Assembly (NCBI GenBank): GCA_036490475.1
Contig: DASXDT010000006.1
Location: 620,001 to 684,000, forward strand
DNA length: 64,000 bases
Direction of reading: 5' to 3'
Source: Candidatus Tumulicola sp.
GTDB lineage: Bacteria > Vulcanimicrobiota > Vulcanimicrobiia > Vulcanimicrobiales > Vulcanimicrobiaceae
The notes below the pieces were generated by a model. It saw nothing but the letters and a program-made list of their open reading frames with translations, was not told the DNA's origin and ran no database searches. Made by a program: the position numbers and the translations under genes. Below, piece after piece: positions 7,446 through 16,721 of this stretch (positions are counted from its first letter, which is position 1; every line of letters begins with the position of its first letter).

Positions 7446-8480
7446 GTGAACGGGCTGGAGATGAGTCTCAAAGACGTACGGCAGCGATTCGCCACAACCA
7501 TCGAACGCGCCGAAGACGAGCGGGCACTCGAAGCCGCGCGCGTCGCGTACTTGGGGCGCAGCGGAGAAGTCACCAACGTGCGCCGGCAAATCGGTGCGCT
7601 GCCGCCGTCCGAACGGCCCGACGCCGGGCGCGTCATCAACGAGGCCGTGGCGGCGATGGAGGCGATGCTCGACGACGCAGCTGCCGTGCAGCGCAACCGC
7701 GCGCTCGAGTCGCAGTTGGAAGAATCGATCGACGTCACGTTCCCGGCGATTCGACCGGCCGAAGGATCGATTTCCCCGCTCCGGCGTGTGGTCGAAGATG
7801 TGTGCGCGTATTTTCGTTCGCACGGCTTCGCAATCGTTACCGGTCCCGAAGTCGAGCCGGACTATTATAATTTCGACGCGTTGAATATTCCGCCGGATCA
7901 TCCGGCGCGCGAAGGATTCGACTCGTTCTGGCTCACCGATTCGCTGCTGCTGCGGCCGCACACATCGCCGGTGCAAGTGCGCACCATGCAACAGCATCGA
8001 CCGCCGATCGCGATCATCGCGCCGGGGCGTTGCTACCGTCGCGATGCAGTCGACGCGCGCCATCTGTTCCAGTTCCACCAGATCGAAGGACTGATGGTGG
8101 CAGAGGGCGTGCACTTCGGGCATCTCAAAGGAATGCTGGAAGCAATGTGCCGCGAGCTGTTCGGCCCGGCGCAGAACGTTCGTTTCCGGCCGTCGTTCTT
8201 TCCCTTCACCGAACCGAGCGCTGAGGTCGACACGACGTGTCCGCGCTGCGGAGGCCACGCGCAAACCTGCGGTATGTGCGGAGGTTCGGGTTGGATCGAA
8301 CTCGGCGGGTGCGGAATGGTGCATCCGTCGGTGTTGCGTTACGTGAACTACGATCCCGAAACGTACACCGGTTGGGCCTTCGGATTTGGAGTCGAACGAT
8401 TGGCGTTGGCGCGATACGAGGTCGACGACATCCGCCGATTCATCAACTCCGATCCCGCTTTTCTCGCCGCACTGCAGTAA
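7446..8480 (+). CDS. pheS: phenylalanyl-tRNA synthetase alpha subunit
   Basis: 344 aa. Charges tRNA-Phe with phenylalanine as the catalytic half of an (alpha-beta)2 enzyme. N-terminal coiled-coil (about 1-95), then the class II catalytic core: PHTSPVQVRTM (171-181), motif 2 GRCYRRD (194-200) and motif 3 GFGVERLALAR near the C terminus. A CPRCGG...CGMCGG cysteine pair loop precedes GWIELGGCGMVHP. GTG 7446 is preceded by GGAG; ATG 7461 is a possible alternative. Followed 15 nt later by pheT. Confidence 0.97.
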   Translation: MNGLEMSLKDVRQRFATTIERAEDERALEAARVAYLGRSGEVTNVRRQIGALPPSERPDAGRVINEAVAAMEAMLDDAAAVQRNRALESQLEESIDVTFPAIRPAEGSISPLRRVVEDVCAYFRSHGFAIVTGPEVEPDYYNFDALNIPPDHPAREGFDSFWLTDSLLLRPHTSPVQVRTMQQHRPPIAIIAPGRCYRRDAVDARHLFQFHQIEGLMVAEGVHFGHLKGMLEAMCRELFGPAQNVRFRPSFFPFTEPSAEVDTTCPRCGGHAQTCGMCGGSGWIELGGCGMVHPSVLRYVNYDPETYTGWAFGFGVERLALARYEVDDIRRFINSDPAFLAALQ

Positions 8481-8495
8481 GGAAGTCGTTGTAGG

Positions 8496-10862
8496 ATGCG
8501 CGTTCCCATTGGGTGGCTGCGTGAGTTCGTCGATCTGCCCGACGATGCCGGATCGATCGCCGATCGACTTGCGTCGCTTGGATTTCCAGTCGCGGAAATC
8601 GAACGCCGGCCAGACATCACAGGCGTGGCCGTCGGCAAAGTGCTCGACATCGCTAAACATCCCAACGCAGACCGTTTACAGGTGGCACGCATCGATGCCG
8701 GCGACGACGAGCCGCTCACGATCGCAACGGCCGCGACCAACGTCGCGGCAGGGCAGACGATCGCCGTGGCGAGAATCGGTGCGCGTCTCCCGCAGTTGAC
8801 CATCGCTCCCCGCACCATGCGCGGCATCGCGTCGCAAGGCATGATGATTTCGGCCGAAGAGTTGGCTTTGCCGGCCGAGTGGTTCGAGGACGGCATTTTG
8901 CAGCTCGATCCCGAGACGCCGGCCGGAGCCGATGCGGTGGCGCTGTTCGGCCTCAACGATCCGGTGTTCGATGTGGAAATCACAACCAATCGCGTCGACG
9001 CGATGTCGATGCTCGGAATCGCACGCGAGCTGGCTGCATCCTATCGTTGTCCGTTGCGCCTACCCGAACTCCTCGAGGCCGGCGACGTACGCGCGAACGG
9101 AGATCCCGGTATTGTGGTCGACCTCGCTTCGACTGGATGCACGCGCTTCGTGGTGCAGCAATTTGGGGAACTGCACGCCGGCGTCGCGCCGGCGTGGATG
9201 CGCGTGCGATTGGCGTTAGCGGGCCAGCGGCCGATCGATAACGTGGTCGACGTTTCGAACTACGTGATGCTCGAAACCGGCCAACCACTGCATTTCTACG
9301 ACGCAGGCCGAGTTGCGGGTTCGACGCTCACCGTACGCGACGCGCACCAAGACGAGACGATCGTCACACTCGACGATGTCGAACGAAGGCTTGCGCCGTC
9401 AACGCTCGTCGTTGCCGACCAGCAGCGCGCGTTGGGGGTTGCGGGCGTGATGGGCGGCCGCGACTCCGAAGTCTCGTCTTCCACGTCGACGATCGTGCTC
9501 GAAGCCGCCACCTTCGAAGGCTCGCGCGTGCGCCGCGCGGCGAAAGCGTTGGGACTGCGTACCGAAGCCGCAGCGCGGCACGAGAAAACGCTACCCCCGC
9601 GTCTGGCCGATTTTGGAGCGGCGCGGGCGGCGTGGCTGTTGGTGCATATGGGAGCGACGGCGTCGCAGCCCAGAGCGTATGGCGAGGAGCTCGAAGACGC
9701 CGCCCCGATCGCGTTACGCACGCGCGATGTGAAGCGACTGCTGGGATTGGAAGTGCCCGCGCAACGTATTGCCGGCGAACTCGAATCGCTCGGCTGTCGC
9801 GTCGCACAGTCTGGCGACACATTCGACGTTACGCCGCCGTGGTGGCGACGCGATCTCGTCATCGCTGCCGACCTAATCGAAGAAGTCGCCCGCATGGAAG
9901 GCTACGACCGGATCGACGCAACCGTGCCGAGCGTCGCGCCGCACGCGATCTCCAGCGATTCGTTCGATCGCGAACGGGATGCGGCGAACGCGTTAGCGGC
10001 CCTCGATTATCGCGAAATCGTGACGTACTCGCTGCGCCCGTCAAACGAGCTCGAGCGCGTTCGACGCGCCGGCTTCTCGTTCGCAGATGCCGCGGTGGAA
10101 GTGCGCAATCCGCTTTCCGAGGATCAACGCTTTCTTCGCACGTCGCTAGCCGACGGATTCGTTTCCTATTGCGCGCAAATCGATCGCCCGGTTCGCGTCT
10201 TCGAGATCGGCGACACGTTCCGTCGCGATGACGGCGGTGCGATCGACGAACGCAACAGCGCTATTTTTGGATTTGCAGCCGAGTCGCTCGACGAACCGGC
10301 ATGGCACGACACGCATTTCTTGCGTCTCAAGGGCGACTGCGCAACGCTGCTCGAGCGACTCACGGGACGCGCGTGCGCGGCCGAACGTGCGAGCGCTCCG
10401 GGCTTGCACCCGGGCAAGACGGCCGCGCTGACAATCGACGGAACGCGCCTAGCGACGTTCGGTTGCATCGATCCTCGCCTAGCGGCGGCCTTCGACGCGC
10501 GTTTGCCGCTGTATTTCGCCATCGTTGCACTCGATCGACTGCCGGCCTACGCGGTCAAACGCTACCATCCCGCATCGAAGTTTCCCGGAACGTCGCGCGA
10601 TTTAGCGTTGACTCTGGATACTTCGGTCGACGCCGGTACGGTCGAACGTACGATCGCCGACGCAATCGGGGCCGCGTGCACGTCGGCCGAAGCGTTCGAC
10701 GAATATCGCGGGCCACAGATTCCGGCCGACAAAAAAAGTCTGGCGGTGCGTGTCGCTCTGCGGCTCGACGACGCAACGATCACGGACGCGCAGGCCGACG
10801 AAGCGATCGAACGCGCGCGCGAGGCGCTGGATACGAAACTCGGAGCGACGCTTCGAACGTGA
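8496..10862 (+). CDS. pheT: phenylalanyl-tRNA synthetase beta subunit
   Basis: 788 aa, full length. N-terminal EMAP-like tRNA-binding domain (about 40-150, VGKVLDIAKHPNADRLQVARID), B3/B4 editing domain that clears Tyr-tRNA-Phe, B5 domain, catalytic-like module, and C-terminal ferredoxin-fold anticodon-binding domain starting near YHPASKFPGTSRDLALTLD. Ends in a GTGA overlap with the CvpA-like gene. Confidence 0.97.
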   Translation: MRVPIGWLREFVDLPDDAGSIADRLASLGFPVAEIERRPDITGVAVGKVLDIAKHPNADRLQVARIDAGDDEPLTIATAATNVAAGQTIAVARIGARLPQLTIAPRTMRGIASQGMMISAEELALPAEWFEDGILQLDPETPAGADAVALFGLNDPVFDVEITTNRVDAMSMLGIARELAASYRCPLRLPELLEAGDVRANGDPGIVVDLASTGCTRFVVQQFGELHAGVAPAWMRVRLALAGQRPIDNVVDVSNYVMLETGQPLHFYDAGRVAGSTLTVRDAHQDETIVTLDDVERRLAPSTLVVADQQRALGVAGVMGGRDSEVSSSTSTIVLEAATFEGSRVRRAAKALGLRTEAAARHEKTLPPRLADFGAARAAWLLVHMGATASQPRAYGEELEDAAPIALRTRDVKRLLGLEVPAQRIAGELESLGCRVAQSGDTFDVTPPWWRRDLVIAADLIEEVARMEGYDRIDATVPSVAPHAISSDSFDRERDAANALAALDYREIVTYSLRPSNELERVRRAGFSFADAAVEVRNPLSEDQRFLRTSLADGFVSYCAQIDRPVRVFEIGDTFRRDDGGAIDERNSAIFGFAAESLDEPAWHDTHFLRLKGDCATLLERLTGRACAAERASAPGLHPGKTAALTIDGTRLATFGCIDPRLAAAFDARLPLYFAIVALDRLPAYAVKRYHPASKFPGTSRDLALTLDTSVDAGTVERTIADAIGAACTSAEAFDEYRGPQIPADKKSLAVRVALRLDDATITDAQADEAIERAREALDTKLGATLRT

Positions 10863-11401
10863 GCGGCAGCATCGATTGGCCCGACATCGCGATCGGGCTC
10901 ATCATAGCCGCTGCCGCGATCAAGGGATTCTCGCGCGGGTTCGTAGCCGAACTCGCCGGCATCGCAGCGATCGTCGCCGGCTTCGTCGCGCCGTGGTGGT
11001 ATAACGGCGCGGCCGACGGACAGATCGAGTCGTTAACGCATTTGCCGGCGGGAGACGCGCACATCGCGGGCATGCTGTTGACGGGAATCTTCGCCTACGT
11101 CGTGGTGCTCGTGCTGGCGGCGATCGTCGGCCGCATAGCAAAGCTGCCGATCATCGGCATTGGAAATGCTTTGGGCGGAGCGCTGGTCGGCGTCGTGAAA
11201 GGCGCGGTCGTCGTTTGGCTGCTGCTATTCGTCGCGCTTTTTTTTCCGCTGACGCCTCAAATGCACGAGCAGCTTCGCGACGCGCGATTGGTGGGCTATT
11301 TTACGGCGTTCGACGACACCGCTGGCAGTGCGATCGAACGGTTCGCACCGCCGTTCGCGCAGCCGGTCATCGCGCCGTTGCTAGACCGGCACCACCTCTA
11401 A
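10859..11401 (+). CDS. CvpA-family inner-membrane protein
   Basis: 180 aa with four hydrophobic helices (about 8-45, 60-82, 88-105, 112-130). It begins WPDIAIGLIIAAAAIKGFSRGFVAELAGIAAIVAGFVAP, the typical CvpA/colicin V production start with the K-G-x-x-R-G-F pattern. The C-terminal third is soluble. Overlaps pheT by 4 nt (GTGA), so translation is coupled; the biological link to pheT is unclear. Convergent with, and overlapping by 4 bp, the aminotransferase gene. Confidence 0.85.
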   Translation: MSGSIDWPDIAIGLIIAAAAIKGFSRGFVAELAGIAAIVAGFVAPWWYNGAADGQIESLTHLPAGDAHIAGMLLTGIFAYVVVLVLAAIVGRIAKLPIIGIGNALGGALVGVVKGAVVVWLLLFVALFFPLTPQMHEQLRDARLVGYFTAFDDTAGSAIERFAPPFAQPVIAPLLDRHHL

Positions 11402-12543
11402 GCCGGGCGAAACGCCGCGCGCGCGGCTGCGACGCCGGCACCGGGTTCGAACGAGGCGCCTTGATCGCGCAACGCCGACTCGAGCGCGTCGATCGCGTGA
11501 AGCACGTCGTCTTGTGCAATGTCGCCCATCGTGCCGAAGCGCACGATTTTTCCAGCGAGTTCTCCTTGACCACCGGACAGCACGACGCCGTAGTGCTCGC
11601 GCAATCGGTCCAGCAACGGCGCGATCGCGGTTCCCGCCGGGGGCACGGCCGCGACGACCGTCACGGAATGCGCGCCGGGTTGAGAAACGAGCGCCCAGCC
11701 GAGTGCTTCGAACGCTGCCCGAACCGCCTGCGCGTAGCGCGCGTGCCGGGCAAATGCGGCGACCATTCCTTCGGCGTGATATCGTTGCAGCGCGACGTCG
11801 AGCGCGTACACGATCGATACGGGTGGCGTCCACGGCGTTTGACCTTCGCGTGAAAATTCGTGCGCTTTGGTGAGGTCAAAATAGTACCGCGGCGTACGGC
11901 TTTTTGAAACCGCCGCGCGGGCGCGGTCGCTGAGTGCGATCATCGCGACGCCGGGTGGTGCTGCCAGTGCTTTTTGTGAGGCGGTCGTTACGACGTCGTA
12001 ACCCCACTCGTCCATACGAAACTCCGCGGCGCCAAGTCCGCTCACCGAATCCACGAGCGAGAGGGCGCCGTGGCGACGCAACACTGCCGCAAGCGCGGCC
12101 ATATCGTTTTGCGCTCCGGTCGAGGTTTCGTTGTGCGTTAATAACACACCGGCGATGCGCCGATCGCCATCGACATCCAAACGCTCGGCCAGCGCTTGCG
12201 GACGTACCGCACTACCGGTTGGTGTATCCAACGTTTCGACGTAACAGCCATACGTTTTGGCGATTTCGCCGAAGCGGCGTCCGAAGACGCCGATGGGGCA
12301 CGACAAGACGACGTCGCCCGGTGAAAAGCAATTAACGATGGAAGCTTCCATCGCCCCGGTTCCCGACGAGCCTAGAACGTACACATCGTTGCCGGTACCG
12401 AATAACGGTTTGAGCGCCGCGCTCACGCGATCCAGCAACTCGCGAAAGCGAGCCCCACGATGATTGATCATCGGCTGCAGCATCGCTTCTAACACCGGCG
12501 CCGCGACGGTCACCGGTCCGGGGAGCAGCAGTAACGGCTTCAC
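11398..12543 (-). CDS. class V aminotransferase (alanine-glyoxylate / serine-pyruvate type)
   Basis: 381 aa from GTG 12543; a TTG 48 nt upstream would add a non-homologous Arg-rich stretch overlapping a terminator, so I reject it. PLP fold type I: LLLPGPVTV start (4-13), GSSGTGAMEAS (58-68), cofactor Asp in D165-SVSGLG and Schiff-base K191 in TTASQKALAAPPG. The family transfers amino groups between alanine or serine and glyoxylate or pyruvate; serine-glyoxylate and phosphonate variants exist, so the substrate is uncertain. Stands alone. Confidence 0.9.
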   Translation of the reverse strand: MKPLLLLPGPVTVAAPVLEAMLQPMINHRGARFRELLDRVSAALKPLFGTGNDVYVLGSSGTGAMEASIVNCFSPGDVVLSCPIGVFGRRFGEIAKTYGCYVETLDTPTGSAVRPQALAERLDVDGDRRIAGVLLTHNETSTGAQNDMAALAAVLRRHGALSLVDSVSGLGAAEFRMDEWGYDVVTTASQKALAAPPGVAMIALSDRARAAVSKSRTPRYYFDLTKAHEFSREGQTPWTPPVSIVYALDVALQRYHAEGMVAAFARHARYAQAVRAAFEALGWALVSQPGAHSVTVVAAVPPAGTAIAPLLDRLREHYGVVLSGGQGELAGKIVRFGTMGDIAQDDVLHAIDALESALRDQGASFEPGAGVAAARAAFRPA

Positions 12544-12583
12544 GCTCAGACGATACGCTCCCGAAGTACGATGTCCCCGCGCG

Positions 12584-12620
12584 AAAAACAAATGCGGAGC
12601 CGCTTTCGCGACCCCGCATT
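12584..12620 (-). terminator. intrinsic terminator after the propeller lipoprotein gene
   Basis: Read on the minus strand: AATGCGG and CCGCATT arms (12614-12620 and 12591-12597) around a GC-rich 16-nt loop, followed by TGTTTTTC. It sits 20 nt after the stop of the 12641-13696 gene. Confidence 0.75.
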
Positions 12621-12640
12621 GTTGGCTTCCGAATTCGGAA

Positions 12641-13696
12641 CTACTTACCTTTTTTCTGTACGATGACCGCTCCGTACGGACCGCCGTTACCTGTGAACGA
12701 CGACATTTGAGATCCGCCGGGGAACGTATACGTATAGCCTGCGTTCAAGCCATAATCCGGTCCGGCGAAGGTGGCAGTGCCGCCAGGGCCGTCGCCGCGC
12801 TTGTATCCGGCAACGACGTCAGACGACCCGCTCAGCAGGATATTTTTCACGATCGTAGCCGTGCCACCGCTGACGGTCGCCTGATTAACGGACGATCCAA
12901 AGCCGTCGCCCTGATCGCCCAATAGCAGGTACGATCCGCCCCATTGAATCTGGCCAGGGAACGCGATCGAGCCGCCCGTCACGTTCAAAGCGTTGAACGT
13001 GGTCGACCCGCTCACGGCTTCGTTGAGTTGATAAACGCCGCTGGTATTGCGCCCTGCAACGTACAGGTCGCCGCTGTTATCATACGCGACGTATTCGTCG
13101 ATGGGATCGTTCGACACCGTGTAGACGGCCGGCGTACCGGACGCGCCGGCGTAAATCGAGACGCTGCCGCTATCGAAGTTCGCCACTGCTAAATCACCAG
13201 TGGTCGGATCCACCGAGCAGCCAAACGGTTCGAAGCCACTGTCACTGAGCGTCTGCGTTGGGGTGGACGAACCGTACGCAAATTCGGTAATAGTTTCTAG
13301 GTCGAAGTCGGGGATGAAGACATTCCCTTTGTTATCGGTGCATCCGGGCGTCGGAAACTCGAAACCGGTCAGCGTGCCCTGAAGCGGCGGGTTGTTGCCG
13401 CCCGCGTATTTATAGATGTTGACCGTGCCATAGGTGATTTCCGAGACGTACATGAGCGCCTTCGAAGAAGCCGCTGCCGGATTGGCCCAGGATTTGCCGG
13501 TCGACGGCCGGCTAAGGTGCGAAACAACCGGCTTCAAGGACGGCGAGAAGCCGTGGTGCGAAGCCGCCACAACGTGCGAAGACTGAGGAATGGATGGCGA
13601 CGAACTTAGCGCCGATTGCGAATTGCCGCTGCAGCCGGCCAATAAGGCAGCTACCGCAGCGAAAGTCACGAGGCGCTTTGTCGACGGAAAACTCAT
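12641..13696 (-). CDS. NHL/propeller-like surface lipoprotein
   Basis: 351 aa. Lipoprotein signal with lipobox LLAGC (C22), then a Ser/Pro/His-rich linker to about residue 75 and repeated short beta-strand units (VNIYKYAGG, ITEFAYGSSTPTQTLSD, GDLAVANFDSGSVSIYAGASG) typical of a six- or seven-bladed NHL or SMP-30-like propeller. AAGGAG lies 7 nt before the ATG. It is paralogous to the plus-strand lipoprotein at 23196-24260, and the two lie either side of the tandem phosphoesterase array. No catalytic residues are recognisable; a binding or adhesion role is a guess. Confidence 0.75.
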   Translation of the reverse strand: MSFPSTKRLVTFAAVAALLAGCSGNSQSALSSSPSIPQSSHVVAASHHGFSPSLKPVVSHLSRPSTGKSWANPAAASSKALMYVSEITYGTVNIYKYAGGNNPPLQGTLTGFEFPTPGCTDNKGNVFIPDFDLETITEFAYGSSTPTQTLSDSGFEPFGCSVDPTTGDLAVANFDSGSVSIYAGASGTPAVYTVSNDPIDEYVAYDNSGDLYVAGRNTSGVYQLNEAVSGSTTFNALNVTGGSIAFPGQIQWGGSYLLLGDQGDGFGSSVNQATVSGGTATIVKNILLSGSSDVVAGYKRGDGPGGTATFAGPDYGLNAGYTYTFPGGSQMSSFTGNGGPYGAVIVQKKGK

Positions 13697-13800
13697 ACAA
13701 AAGCTCCTTAGTTCTCTGGTTGGAAGAGACTAGTACGGGGCGGTTGTTATGCAGTGCGAAGCAACCACCCTGCTGGAGCTACGACAAAAGTAAACGAACG

Positions 13801-16266
13801 TCAGCGCTTGCGCGTTGCCTCGCTACGCTTGCGCTCGGGACGCGCGCTCTTGGCGACCCGGCGTCCGCGCATCGGAACGACGTTATCCCGGGCGCCGGAC
13901 TCGGCACCTAAGGGAACGCGCGAGATCACGCGTTTCCCAAGAGCGTTGAACAGCACTTCGGACAGCTCTTCGACCGGCACGAAGGTCATCGTATCGCGGA
14001 CTTCCTTCGGGATATCGTCGAGGTCCATCTCGTTACGCTTCGGCAACAAGATTTTACTGATGCCGGCACGCTTTGCGCCGAGCACTTTTTCTTTCAGGCC
14101 GCCGATCGGCAGCACTTGTCCGGTCAACGTAATCTCGCCGGTCATCGCGAGATTCGGATCGACCTTGAGGCCGGTCAAAATCGACGCGATCGAGGTTGCG
14201 ATTGAGATACCCGCCGACGGGCCGTCCTTGGGCGTCGCGCCGGCCGGGACGTGAATGTGCAGGTCGTGCTTTGCAAAGTAATCCTCGGCCAGTCCTAACT
14301 CGCCGGAGCGCGACCGGAGGAACGACACCGCTGCCTGCGCGCTTTCCTTCATCACGTCGCCGAGTTGGCCGGTGAGCACCAGTTTGCCGGTGCCCGGCAT
14401 AGCTTGTGTTTCGATGAACAGGATATCGCCACCGACCGGTGTGTAGGCCAGGCCCGTCGCGACGCCGACCGACGCCACGCGCTTACGAACTTCGTTGAAG
14501 AATCGCGGCTTGCTGAGATACTCCACCAAATTGGCGGGCTGGACGCGCGTTTTGAAGCGCGCGTTCTCGGCGATCTTGCGCGCGATCTTACGGAACACCG
14601 TTCCGATTTCACGTTCGAGGTTCCGGACGCCGGCTTCGCGCGTGTAATCGTTGATGATGGCGCGCAGCGTGGTATCGGTGATCTGCGCCTGCGCGTCTTT
14701 CAAACCGTTGGCCTTGCGCTGCTTCTTCAGCAAATAGCGCTTCGCGATTTGGAGTTTTTCCATCTCGGTATAGCCGGCCAGCGTAATAATTTCCATGCGA
14801 TCGCGCAGCGCCGGAGAGATCGTGTCGAGACTGTTGGCCGTGCAGATGAACAGCACTTGCGACAGGTCGAACGGAAGGTCTAAGTAGTGGTCGCGGAAAT
14901 TGAAGTTTTGCTCGGGGTCCAACACTTCGAGAAGCGCCGACTGCGGGTCGCCGCGATAATCCGCGCCGACTTTGTCGATTTCATCAATCATCATGACCGG
15001 ATTTTTCTTTCCGGCATCGCGAATCGCGCGAACGATCGTTCCCGGCATCGCGCCGATGTAGGTGCGCCGGTGCCCGCGAATCTCGGATTCGTCGCGAACG
15101 CCGCCGACCGACAGCCGCACGAACTTACGTCCCATCGCACGTGCGATCGACTGTCCGAGCGACGTCTTGCCGACGCCGGGCGGTCCGACAAAGCACAGGA
15201 TCGGCCCGGTCAGCTTTTTCTTGAGTTTGCCCACCGCAAGATACTCGACGATGCGGTCTTTGATTTTCTCGAGATCGTAATGATCTTCATCGAGAATCTC
15301 TCGCGCGCGCTTGATGTCGATGTGGTCGTTCGTTTCGCTGCTCCAGGGTAGCGTGATCAACCAATCGAGATACGTGCGGATGACGCTATATTCGGGGCTG
15401 GCCTGCGGCACTTTCGAAAGCCTGTCGAGTTCGCGGTCGGCGGACTTTTTCACGTCCTCCGGCATTCCCGCCGCTTCGACTTTTTCGCGCATTTCGTTCA
15501 TTTCGGCCAACTGCGGATCGACTTCGCCGAGTTCTTCTTGAATCGCGCGCATTTGCTGGCGCAGATAGAACTCGCGCTGATTCTTTTCCATCTCACGCTG
15601 GATGTCGCTCTGGATCTTATGACCCAGCTCGACGACTTCGAGCTCCTTGGTGAGCATCATCGTCAGCTTGCGCATGCGTTTGGCGGTATCGCGCTCTTCC
15701 AGCAACGCTTGCCGGTCGGCCGTTTCCAAACGCATGGTCGAGGCGACGAAGTACGTCAGCACCGCGGGATCGGTGATGTTCTGAACCTCCATCTCCATCT
15801 CGCGCGGAGCCTGAGGCAGAAACGACAGCAGCTTTTGAAACAACGTCGCCAGGTTGCGCTGCATCGCGACCAACTCTTCGCTCTCCAGCGTGATATCGGG
15901 AAGCTCGGTGTAGGCCGCCACCATGTAGGGCGCCGATTGCGTGAACTGATCGACTTTAAAAACTTGCTGTCCGGCCACGATGCAACGCAACGTGCCGTCC
16001 GGCACCTTCAGCATCTTCTGAATCGTACCGATGGTGCCGACGCGCTGGACATCGTCCGGACCAGGATTTTCGGTGTCGCGATCCTTCAGGACCGTCAAAC
16101 CGATCGGTCTGCCTTCGCGCAACGCCTCTTCGACGAGCTGGATGCCGGGTTTCTTGACGACAGCCAACGGGATGACGGTGTGCGGAAACAGCACCGCTTC
16201 TTGCAGCGGCAATATACCGATCGTGCTAGCCGGTACCACCAGGGTTGATTTTTTCCGAGCGGGCAT
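13801..16266 (-). CDS. lon: ATP-dependent Lon protease
   Basis: 821 aa. N-terminal LON substrate-binding domain (about 15-205), coiled-coil, AAA+ module with Walker A GPPGVGKT (361-368) and Walker B MMIDEID, and C-terminal serine protease with catalytic dyad S684 (KDGPSAG) and K727 (GGLKEK). The C terminus has a basic tail (about 800-821, RGRRVAKSARPERKRSEATRKR) longer than in the E. coli enzyme. It starts immediately after the hsp20 stop codon, so the two are one heat-shock operon behind the CIRCE site at 16678. The 104 nt between lon and the next gene downstream hold an imperfect hairpin only. Confidence 0.97.
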   Translation of the reverse strand: MPARKKSTLVVPASTIGILPLQEAVLFPHTVIPLAVVKKPGIQLVEEALREGRPIGLTVLKDRDTENPGPDDVQRVGTIGTIQKMLKVPDGTLRCIVAGQQVFKVDQFTQSAPYMVAAYTELPDITLESEELVAMQRNLATLFQKLLSFLPQAPREMEMEVQNITDPAVLTYFVASTMRLETADRQALLEERDTAKRMRKLTMMLTKELEVVELGHKIQSDIQREMEKNQREFYLRQQMRAIQEELGEVDPQLAEMNEMREKVEAAGMPEDVKKSADRELDRLSKVPQASPEYSVIRTYLDWLITLPWSSETNDHIDIKRAREILDEDHYDLEKIKDRIVEYLAVGKLKKKLTGPILCFVGPPGVGKTSLGQSIARAMGRKFVRLSVGGVRDESEIRGHRRTYIGAMPGTIVRAIRDAGKKNPVMMIDEIDKVGADYRGDPQSALLEVLDPEQNFNFRDHYLDLPFDLSQVLFICTANSLDTISPALRDRMEIITLAGYTEMEKLQIAKRYLLKKQRKANGLKDAQAQITDTTLRAIINDYTREAGVRNLEREIGTVFRKIARKIAENARFKTRVQPANLVEYLSKPRFFNEVRKRVASVGVATGLAYTPVGGDILFIETQAMPGTGKLVLTGQLGDVMKESAQAAVSFLRSRSGELGLAEDYFAKHDLHIHVPAGATPKDGPSAGISIATSIASILTGLKVDPNLAMTGEITLTGQVLPIGGLKEKVLGAKRAGISKILLPKRNEMDLDDIPKEVRDTMTFVPVEELSEVLFNALGKRVISRVPLGAESGARDNVVPMRGRRVAKSARPERKRSEATRKR

Positions 16267-16656
16267 CTACGAATGAGTCCTCTTTACCAAAATGCGGAGT
16301 TCCGTGCGCGCGGTCGGACGATACGCCGTGGCGGCGATCGGAAGCGCGATTATCAGAAGGCCGTCTGCGTAACTTGCGGCAACGCCGTCGAACTCGACGG
16401 CGACCGGCAAATGGATCCGTTTGGCGAAGTCGCCGTACGCGATTTCCTTTTGCACGAACGAAGCGCTGCGTAGCCGCAGCGGCTCCCGGCGGGTGCCCGC
16501 GATGTACAGGTGACGCTCGTCGACCTCGACCCGGAGCGACTCCGGGTCGGCCCCGGCTACCTCAACCATGGCCACCACCCGGCCCCGATCCTCATCGACC
16601 AGAACGTCGGCGTTAGGTTCGGGGGCCGCGATGCGGCTTCGTATCACGAACTCCAT
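16267..16656 (-). CDS. small heat-shock protein, Hsp20/alpha-crystallin family
   Basis: 129 aa. The alpha-crystallin domain covers about residues 14-110, including VVAMVEVAGADPESLRVEVDERHLYIAGTRR and the closing A-x-x-x-x-G-L-L-I-I-A-L-P motif (GLLIIALPI). ATP-independent holdase for unfolding proteins. Stop codon directly abuts the lon ATG. Regulated by the CIRCE element 22 nt upstream. Confidence 0.9.
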   Translation of the reverse strand: MEFVIRSRIAAPEPNADVLVDEDRGRVVAMVEVAGADPESLRVEVDERHLYIAGTRREPLRLRSASFVQKEIAYGDFAKRIHLPVAVEFDGVAASYADGLLIIALPIAATAYRPTARTELRILVKRTHS

Positions 16657-16677
16657 GCTCTGATAGAACTCCCCGTT

Positions 16678-16704
16678 TTAGCACTCGGATGCACCGGGTG
16701 CTAA
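16678..16704 (-). promoter_or_regulatory. CIRCE operator (HrcA box) of hsp20-lon
   Basis: TTAGCACTC - 9 nt - GGGTGCTAA. This is the CIRCE consensus (TTAGCACTC-N9-GAGTGCTAA) with one mismatch and exact 9-nt spacing, 22 nt upstream of hsp20. Binding of HrcA here would repress hsp20-lon until heat shock. No hrcA gene is in the window. Confidence 0.9.
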
Positions 16705-16721
16705 AATTGCTGCCGGCCGGG

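Noticed and set aside
13697-13800. Intrinsic terminator of lon
   Set aside because: An imperfect GGTTG/CAACC hairpin exists but lacks a U-run.
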